Source of the DNA: Acidimicrobiales bacterium | GTDB taxonomy: Bacteria; Actinomycetota; Acidimicrobiia; Acidimicrobiales; RAAP-2 | DNA length: 9,699 nt | Assembly (NCBI GenBank): GCA_030044045.1 | Contig: JASHWO010000249.1 | Span: 1 to 9,699, forward strand | Direction of reading: 5' to 3' | Part shown: positions 1 through 4,892 of the stretch, in pieces | How the letters are laid out: each line of letters opens with the position of its first letter | Numbering within the stretch: the first letter of the stretch is position 1 | Program-made: the position numbers and the translations under genes | The notes under the pieces: model-generated | The model's input: only the letters and a program-made list of their open reading frames with translations | Told to the model about the DNA's origin: nothing | Database searches by the model: none

Positions 1-1113
1 CGGGTCGCCCTCCGCCCAGGCCCCAGCGGCCGGGCCGACGATCTCCAGCGCGAAATCGTGGTAGCGCTCGCTGTTGGTGGCCGACATGAGCCGGGGCAGA
101 GCCCCGGCCGGCGACGGGAAGTGCCCGGCGGCGATGCCGGCCACCACCCGCGACACGAGCTGGCGGCCCACCCGGCTGTCCACCCGGCCCTGGGCCACCA
201 GCTGGCGCACCCGCGGGTCGCCCTCCCGGCCGGCCTCCCGGGCCAGCTCCGCCAGGTCGCGCCCGAGCCCGCCCCGGCCGTTGCCGACCGTGCCCTGGCC
301 ACTGGTGAACGGCGAGGCCCCGCCCACCGCCGCCCGCTCGTGGACCAGCAGCCGCGAGGCCACGGTCCAGCCGTCGTTCACCTGGCCCACCACGTCGGAC
401 GCCGGGACGGCCACGTCGTCGAAGAACTCCTGGCAGAACTCGTTCCAGCCGTTGACCATGCGGATCTGCTGGACCTCCACCCCCGGCTGGTGGATCTTCA
501 CGACGAACATGGTCAGGCCCCGGTGCTTGGGGACGTGCCACTCGGTGCGGGCCAGGCAGAGGGCGTAGTCGGCCCGGTGCGCCCCGGAGCTCCAGATCTT
601 GGAGCCGTTCAGGACGAAGACGTCGCCGTCCCGGGTAGCCCGGGTGACCAGGCCGGCCAGGTCCGACCCGCCGCTGGGCTCGGAGAGGAACTGCACCCAC
701 AGCTCCTCGCCCGAGAGGATGGCCGGGATGTGGCGCTGCTTCTGCTCCTCGGTGCCGAAGTCGAGCAGGGTGGGCGCCAGGATGGAGAGGGTGGGCACGT
801 TGAACAGGACCGGCATCTCGTAGGGGGCCGACTCCTGGGTGAACGCCTGCTGGTGGGCCCGGGTCAGCCCCTGGCCGCCGTAGGCCCGGGGGAAGCAGAT
901 CCCGGCGAACCCGCCGTCGAACAGGGTCCGCTGCAGCTCGCGGGCGCGGGTGCCGAACTCGTCCTCCCGCATGAGCTGGTGGTTGTCCATGCCCGGCGCC
1001 AGGCGGGGCAGGTGGTCGGCCAGCCAGGCCCGGGCCCGGAGCCGGAAGGACTCGACGTCCTCCACAGTGGTGGTCTCGCCGCCGGCGCCTGCGCCGCTTG
1101 TGTCAGTGGCCAC
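1..1113 (-). CDS. Acyl-CoA dehydrogenase, alpha-type (catalytic) subunit, C-terminus cut by window edge
   Basis: FAD-dependent alpha,beta-desaturation of an acyl-CoA, cytosolic. The frame is open from a GTG at 1113 to base 1, giving 371 residues with no stop; family members run to about 390-400, so only the C-terminal tail is missing. Visible landmarks are an N-terminal helical domain (about 17-135), the flavin-site motif FLSEPSGGSDLAG (142-154, against the usual TEPxAGSD), the middle beta domain (about 155-245), and LLVHER (255-260). Glu259 in HER aligns with the catalytic base of isovaleryl- and long-chain ACADs. The start is supported by a strong TAGGAGG site that overlaps the stop of the upstream gene. 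It lies 8 bp after a second ACAD that lacks this glutamate, the arrangement of mycobacterial alpha2beta2 heterotetrameric FadE pairs. The substrate cannot be read from sequence; the neighbourhood suggests a branched or steroid-type side-chain CoA. The family call is firm and the pairing is inferred. Confidence 0.93.
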   Translation of the reverse strand, partial: MATDTSGAGAGGETTTVEDVESFRLRARAWLADHLPRLAPGMDNHQLMREDEFGTRARELQRTLFDGGFAGICFPRAYGGQGLTRAHQQAFTQESAPYEMPVLFNVPTLSILAPTLLDFGTEEQKQRHIPAILSGEELWVQFLSEPSGGSDLAGLVTRATRDGDVFVLNGSKIWSSGAHRADYALCLARTEWHVPKHRGLTMFVVKIHQPGVEVQQIRMVNGWNEFCQEFFDDVAVPASDVVGQVNDGWTVASRLLVHERAAVGGASPFTSGQGTVGNGRGGLGRDLAELAREAGREGDPRVRQLVAQGRVDSRVGRQLVSRVVAGIAAGHFPSPAGALPRLMSATNSERYHDFALEIVGPAAGAWAEGDP

Positions 1114-1117
1114 GTTG

Positions 1118-1124
1118 CCTCCTA
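1118..1124 (-). promoter_or_regulatory. Ribosome binding site overlapping the upstream stop codon
   Basis: On the minus strand TAGGAGG is followed by a 4-nt spacer and the GTG at 1113. The TAG is the stop codon of the preceding ACAD gene, so terminating ribosomes sit directly on the next Shine-Dalgarno. This fixes the GTG start and suggests coupled translation of the two ACAD subunits. Confidence 0.75.
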
Positions 1125-2252
1125 CAGCCCGGCGATCGCCGCGATGCGCTCGCGGTGCTCCTCGGGCGTCCCGTACAGCGAGCGGTCCTGCACCACCCGG
1201 CGCAGGTAGAGGTGGAGGTCGTGGTCCCAGGTCACGCCGATCCCCCCGTGGAGCTGCACGCAGTCCTGGAGGATGGCCGGCCCCCGGTCCCCGACGTACG
1301 ACTTGGCCACGCTCACCAGCTCGGCCGCCCAGTCGGCCCCGGTGGCCACGGCGCGGGCGGCCCCGGCGGCCGTGGCGTGGCAGGCCTCCAGCCAGAGCTT
1401 CATGTCGGCGAAGCGGTGCTTCAGCGCCTGGTAGGAGGCGAGCGGGCGCCCGAAGGAGTACCGGTCGAAGGAGTAGGCCAGGGTCTCCTCGAACATCCGG
1501 TCGGTGGCCCCGACCATGGTGGCGCACTGCACGGCCAGCGCCACCTGGAGCTGGTGCTCGACGTCGGCGGCCGCCCGGCCGACCTCCCCCACCACCGCCG
1601 AGGCCGGGACCTCGACCGAGTCGAAGCGCACCATGCCGTACCGGCGGACCAGATCCATCGCGTGGAGGGCGGTCACGCCCACCCCGGGGGTGGCCGCCGG
1701 CACCAGGAACTGGGTGAGGCCGCCGCCGGTCCGGGCGGTCACCAGGAGGTGGTCGGCCTCGGCCGCCGCCTCCACCGGCCCCTTCACCCCGTCGAGCACG
1801 AACCCCCCGGCCGTCTCGGCGGCCGCCAGGGCCAGGCCCTCGCCCGACCAGGCGCCGCCCGGCTCGGCCAGGCACCAGGTAGCCACGGCCTCCCCGGCCA
1901 GCAGGGCGGGCAGCACCGCCGCTCGCTGCTCGGCCGAGCCCGACCGGGTGAGGGCGGCGGCCACCACGTTCACCGGCAGCAGCGGGCCGGGGGAGACCAG
2001 GCGGCCCATCTCCTCGGCCACCAGGACCAGGTCGAGCAGGCCGTGGTCGGACACGCTCCCGCCGCCGTCCTCCTCGGCCACCAGCAGCGAGGTCCAGCCC
2101 AGCTCGGCGCCGCGCCGCCACCAGTCGGCCGGGTAGCCGGCCGGCTCCTTCTCGGCCCAGTCGCGCACGGTGGGCACCGGACAGGTGCTCTCCAGGAACT
2201 TCCGGGTGGTCTCCCGGAACAGCTCCTGGTCGTCGCTTCGCTGCAGGTCCAC
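1122..2252 (-). CDS. Acyl-CoA dehydrogenase, beta-type subunit lacking the catalytic glutamate
   Basis: 376-residue ACAD-fold protein, cytosolic. The N-terminal helical domain is about 1-120. The flavin-loop motif is degenerate (CLAEPGGAWSG, 127-137). The C-terminal helical domain carries the conserved RYSFGRPLASYQALKH block (264-279) and CVQLHGGIGVTWDHDLHLYL (331-350), a hallmark of this FadE class. The position of the alpha-subunit catalytic Glu is Gln here (AVQC, Gln242), and the alternative medium-chain-type Glu near the C-terminus is also absent (SLYGTPEE, 358-365). I therefore infer a non-catalytic partner that completes the active site of the ACAD encoded 8 bp downstream, as in ChsE1-ChsE2-like alpha2beta2 enzymes. 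The GTG start is preceded by AAGAGGAG with a 5-nt spacer to 2252. A 109-bp gap with a hairpin separates it from the upstream aldolase gene. A generic caller would label it simply acyl-CoA dehydrogenase. Confidence 0.92.
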   Translation of the reverse strand: MDLQRSDDQELFRETTRKFLESTCPVPTVRDWAEKEPAGYPADWWRRGAELGWTSLLVAEEDGGGSVSDHGLLDLVLVAEEMGRLVSPGPLLPVNVVAAALTRSGSAEQRAAVLPALLAGEAVATWCLAEPGGAWSGEGLALAAAETAGGFVLDGVKGPVEAAAEADHLLVTARTGGGLTQFLVPAATPGVGVTALHAMDLVRRYGMVRFDSVEVPASAVVGEVGRAAADVEHQLQVALAVQCATMVGATDRMFEETLAYSFDRYSFGRPLASYQALKHRFADMKLWLEACHATAAGAARAVATGADWAAELVSVAKSYVGDRGPAILQDCVQLHGGIGVTWDHDLHLYLRRVVQDRSLYGTPEEHRERIAAIAGL

Positions 2253-2361
2253 TCGATCTCCTCTTGGGGGCGGGACGGCCCTCGCCGTCCCGTCGTGCCG
2301 CGCTGGCGAGCACTCAAGTCAACCAACCGCGCTCCCGGCGCACAAGCGAGCGGCGGGGAAC
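2253..2361 (-). promoter_or_regulatory. Intercistronic leader with hairpin inside the minus-strand operon
   Basis: This is the longest non-coding gap in the operon (109 bp). It holds a perfect inverted repeat, CGGGACGG (2271-2278) and CCGTCCCG (2285-2292) around a 6-nt loop, ending 5 bases upstream of the AAGAGGAG ribosome binding site of the beta ACAD. There is no T-run after the stem on the minus strand, so it does not look like an intrinsic terminator. A -35-like TTGACT lies at 2322-2317 with no convincing -10 at the right distance. Possible roles are mRNA processing, attenuation, or a weak internal promoter. Confidence 0.4.
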
Positions 2362-3576
2362 TCAGCCCACAGTGAGCAGGAGGCAGCCGCAGGTGTTGCC
2401 GCCCCCGGCCGCCACCACGGCCACCTCGGGCGGGGAGGGGATCTGGCGCTCGCCGCCCTCGCCCCGGAGCTGCACCACCGCCTCGTGCAGGAAGCCGTAG
2501 CCGTGGAGCCGGCCGCCCGAGAGCTGGCCGCCGGCCGTGTTCAGCGGGAGCTCGCCGTCGGGGGCGATGCGGGTGCCCCCCTCCACGAACGGCCCGCTCC
2601 CGCCCGCCGGGCAGAGACCCAGCGCCTCCAGCCAGAGCAGGGTGAGGTAGCTGAAGCCGTCGTAGATCTCGGCCACGTCCACGTCGGCCGGGGTGAGCGA
2701 GGTGCGCGACCACATCTGGGCGGCGGCGTCGGCCCCCACGGTGCGGGTCAGGTCCCGGAGCTGGTCCCAGCTCGGCCGGTCCCGCAGGGCGGCACCCACC
2801 GCCTCCACGTAGACGGGGGGCTTGGCCAGGTCCCCGGCCCGCTCCCGCCGGGACACCACCACCGCCGTGGCCCCGTCGCAGGGCACGTCGCAGTCGAAGA
2901 GGCGCAGCGGGGTGGAGATCAGGCGCGCCGCCAGGTAGTCGTCGAGGGTCATGGGGTCGCGGTAGATGGCATTCGGGTTCCGGGCGGCGTTGCGCCGGGC
3001 GTTCAGGGCGATCTGGGCCAGTTGCTCCACTGTGGTGCCGTAGCGGTGCATGTGGGCCTGGGCGAACATGGCCACCCAGTTGGCCGGCGAGACCGAGCCG
3101 AAGGGCAGGGTCCACTCGGTGATGCCCGAAGCGTAGGGCTTGCCCCCGCCGCCCCCGCTCCCGCCGGCGTCCAGGCTGGCCCGGCCCCCCGACCCCTGGG
3201 CGCTGCCCTCCCACACCGAGCGGAAGCACAGCACGTGGTCGGCCAGGCCGGCGCCCACCGCCAGGCAGGCCTTGATCACCGAGCCGAGCTGGCCCGAGGT
3301 CTCGACCCCGCTGTCGTACCAGCCCACCTGGAGGCGCAGGGCGTCGATGACCTCGTAGGCCCCGGCCCCCGAGAACCCTTTCGGCGTGGCCATGGGACCG
3401 GGGTAGGTGGACAGCCCGTCGACGTCCTCCACCCGCAGGCCGGCGTCGTCGATGGCGGCCAGGCAGGCGTCGAGGGTCAGTTCCAGGGGGTCCCGCCCCA
3501 GCCGGCGCCCGATGGCCGACTGGCCGATGCCGGTCACCGCGCACCGCCGTTCCGCCACATCACCGTCCCTGGCCAT
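2362..3576 (-). CDS. Ltp2-like thiolase-fold aldolase (lipid-transfer protein / acetyl-CoA acetyltransferase-like)
   Basis: 404-residue thiolase-superfamily protein, cytosolic. It starts with RCAVTGIGQSAIGR (11-24), typical of SCP-x/Ltp proteins, and continues with PCDGATAVVV (232-241), AEIYDGFSY (302-310), LNTAGGQLSGGRLHGYG (345-361) and a C-terminal GGGNTCGCLL (391-400). The nucleophilic Cys of true thiolases (CxSG) is absent: the equivalent stretch reads VETSG (91-95). That, plus the overlapping DUF35 gene upstream, matches Ltp2-type retro-aldolases, which cleave beta-hydroxy side-chain CoAs and need a DUF35 partner. Tyr305 and Tyr360 are candidate active-site tyrosines. A Gly/Ser-rich stretch (138-145) is an unusual loop. 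ATG at 3576 is preferred because GGGGGG lies upstream at a usable distance; GTG at 3582 or 3558 are alternatives. It overlaps the DUF35 gene by 17 bp. Conventional annotation would be acetyl-CoA acetyltransferase; I am confident of the fold and fairly confident of the aldolase role. Confidence 0.9.
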   Translation of the reverse strand: MARDGDVAERRCAVTGIGQSAIGRRLGRDPLELTLDACLAAIDDAGLRVEDVDGLSTYPGPMATPKGFSGAGAYEVIDALRLQVGWYDSGVETSGQLGSVIKACLAVGAGLADHVLCFRSVWEGSAQGSGGRASLDAGGSGGGGGKPYASGITEWTLPFGSVSPANWVAMFAQAHMHRYGTTVEQLAQIALNARRNAARNPNAIYRDPMTLDDYLAARLISTPLRLFDCDVPCDGATAVVVSRRERAGDLAKPPVYVEAVGAALRDRPSWDQLRDLTRTVGADAAAQMWSRTSLTPADVDVAEIYDGFSYLTLLWLEALGLCPAGGSGPFVEGGTRIAPDGELPLNTAGGQLSGGRLHGYGFLHEAVVQLRGEGGERQIPSPPEVAVVAAGGGNTCGCLLLTVG

Positions 3577-4030
3577 GGCCACCCCCCGGCTCGAAGAGGG
3601 GGAGCCAGACGTCCCCCTGGGGGTCGGCGTGGTGCTCGAAGACCACCTGCACCGCCAGGCCGATGCAGACGTCCCCGGGCTCGACCCCGACGAGGTTCGT
3701 GGTGAGGCGCAGCCCCTCCTGCTCCTCCAGCTCCACCAGGGCCAGCACGTAGGGGAGCGGGACGCCGGGCAGCCACGGGTGGTGGTTCACGGTGAAGCTG
3801 GCCACGGTGCCCCGCCCGCTCACCGCCTCGGGCACCAGGTCCTTCGACCGGTCGACGGGGCAGAGCGGCGACGGCGGGTGCAGGTACCACCCGCACGTCC
3901 GGCAGCGGAGCAGCACCAGTCGCCCCTGGCGGCCGCCCTGCCAGAAGTGGCGGTTCCGGTCGGTGAGCGCCGGCAGGATGCGGAACGGAGCGTCGGGCAC
4001 GGCGTCGGCGTCGGGCACGGCCCTGCTCAC
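3560..4030 (-). CDS. Stand-alone DUF35 zinc-ribbon / OB-fold CoA-binding protein
   Basis: 156 residues. The N-terminal rubredoxin-like ribbon is RCRTCGWYLHPPSPLCPVD (42-60) with Cys43, Cys46 and Cys57; the usual fourth cysteine is Asp60. An OB-fold follows: GRGTVASFTVNHHPW (72-86), PYVLALVELEEQEGLRLTTN (93-112), then VGVEPGDVCIGLAVQVVFE (114-132). DUF35 proteins bind acyl-CoA and partner with thiolase-fold enzymes; in steroid degraders the DUF35 domain of ChsH2 is needed by Ltp2. Here it is encoded alone, between the crotonase and the Ltp2-like gene, and overlaps both: GTGA (4 bp) with the crotonase stop, and 17 bp with the aldolase start. The GTG at 4030 is chosen because of that overlap; an in-frame GTG at residue 5 is a lesser option. 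The order and overlaps argue for stoichiometric synthesis and a complex with the aldolase. Confidence 0.92.
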   Translation of the reverse strand: MSRAVPDADAVPDAPFRILPALTDRNRHFWQGGRQGRLVLLRCRTCGWYLHPPSPLCPVDRSKDLVPEAVSGRGTVASFTVNHHPWLPGVPLPYVLALVELEEQEGLRLTTNLVGVEPGDVCIGLAVQVVFEHHADPQGDVWLPLFEPGGGHGQGR

Positions 4031-4827
4031 CGCCCGGCGCGGAAGTCGGGGGCCCGCTTCTCGGCGAAGGCAGCCATCCCCTCGGCCATCTCCGGCGACG
4101 TGGCCGCCATGGCCTGGGCTTGGGCCTCCCGGTCGAGCGAGGCGGCCAGGTCGGTCTCGAACGTCCGGTTCAGGAGCTGCTTGGACAGCCCCAGCGAGCG
4201 CACCGGGCCGGCGGCCAGCCGGGCGGCCAGGGCCCCCGCCTCCTCGGCCAGGGCCTCGGGGGTGGGCAGGCACCGGTAGGCCAGGCCCCGCTCGACCGCC
4301 TCTGCCCCCTTGGCCCCCTCCCCCAACATGACCATGGCCCTGGCCCGGGGCAGCCCGACCAGCCGGGGCAGGAGGTAGGCACCACCGGCGTCGACCACCA
4401 GTCCCCAGCGGGCGAACGACCACACGAAGCGGGCCTCGTCGCAGAGCAGCACGAAGTCACAGGCCAGCGCCAGGTGAGCCCCGGGCCCCACGGCGGTGCC
4501 GTTCACCGCGGCCACCGTGGGCTTGTCCAGTTCCCACAGCTCGCGGATGAACGCCTGCACCCCCGCCCGCAGGGCCTCGCTGGTGGCCCGGGGGTCGAAC
4601 CCCTCGCCCCCCGAACCGGCCACGGTGGAGGCCCGCAGGTCCATGCCGGCGCAGAAGGCGTCGCCCACGCCGGTCACCAGCAGGGCCCGCACCCGGCGGT
4701 CGGCCCGGGCCTCGCGCACCCGAGCCACGATCTCGTCGCGCATCTCGACGGTTAGCGCGTTCTTGGCCTCGGGCCGGTCCAGGACGAGCCGGGCCACGCT
4801 GTCGTCCCCCACGGCATACCTGATCAT
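4027..4827 (-). CDS. Enoyl-CoA hydratase/isomerase (crotonase) family protein with non-classical active site
   Basis: 266-residue crotonase-fold protein, first gene of the minus-strand operon, cytosolic. RPEAKNAL (18-25), AFCAGMDL (57-64, first oxyanion-hole segment), AAVNGTAVGPGAHLALACDF (106-125, second) and WGLVVDAGGAYLLPRLVG (141-158) are clear. The two catalytic glutamates of classical enoyl-CoA hydratase appear replaced, the first by His118 and the second by Phe138. Asp146 in the DxGG position is kept, as in several crotonase isomerases such as dienoyl-CoA isomerase and PaaG-type enzymes. Isomerase, hydrolase or lyase chemistry is therefore at least as likely as hydration. ATG at 4827 is chosen because the protein begins with family-typical sequence there and a TATGGT box lies 6 bp upstream. 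An extension to 4914 would be low-complexity and would run into the divergent gene. It overlaps the DUF35 gene by 4 bp. Confidence 0.92.
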   Translation of the reverse strand: MIRYAVGDDSVARLVLDRPEAKNALTVEMRDEIVARVREARADRRVRALLVTGVGDAFCAGMDLRASTVAGSGGEGFDPRATSEALRAGVQAFIRELWELDKPTVAAVNGTAVGPGAHLALACDFVLLCDEARFVWSFARWGLVVDAGGAYLLPRLVGLPRARAMVMLGEGAKGAEAVERGLAYRCLPTPEALAEEAGALAARLAAGPVRSLGLSKQLLNRTFETDLAASLDREAQAQAMAATSPEMAEGMAAFAEKRAPDFRAGR

Positions 4828-4833
4828 CGGCCC

Positions 4834-4839
4834 ACCATA
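4834..4839 (-). promoter_or_regulatory. Probable -10 box (TATGGT) for the minus-strand operon, leaderless geometry
   Basis: TATGGT on the minus strand fits the actinobacterial TANNNT -10 consensus. Six bases separate it from the ATG at 4827, so transcription would start at or next to the A of the start codon. Upstream of the ATG only a poor GGTGGG could serve as a Shine-Dalgarno. No good -35 is visible 16-18 bp upstream. Confidence 0.5.
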
Positions 4840-4877
4840 GAGGCCCCACGGGCCGGCGACGGGGGGCCCGGCCCGGC

Positions 4878-4883
4878 TAGCCT
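4878..4883 (+). promoter_or_regulatory. Probable -10 box (TAGCCT) for the GH36 gene, leaderless geometry
   Basis: TAGCCT fits TANNNT and ends 9 bases before the GTG at 4893. No Shine-Dalgarno is visible in those 9 bases (CCCGCCCG context), so a leaderless or near-leaderless GTG transcript is plausible. The box overlaps the 8-bp palindrome GGCTAGCC (4875-4882), which could be an operator half or chance. No -35 match is visible. Confidence 0.4.
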
Positions 4884-4892
4884 CCCCGCCCG

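Noticed and set aside
1098..3705. Long plus-strand frames over the ACAD beta and aldolase genes
   Set aside because: His/Gly/Arg-rich shadow sequence with no conserved blocks; the minus strand carries complete ACAD and thiolase-fold signatures.
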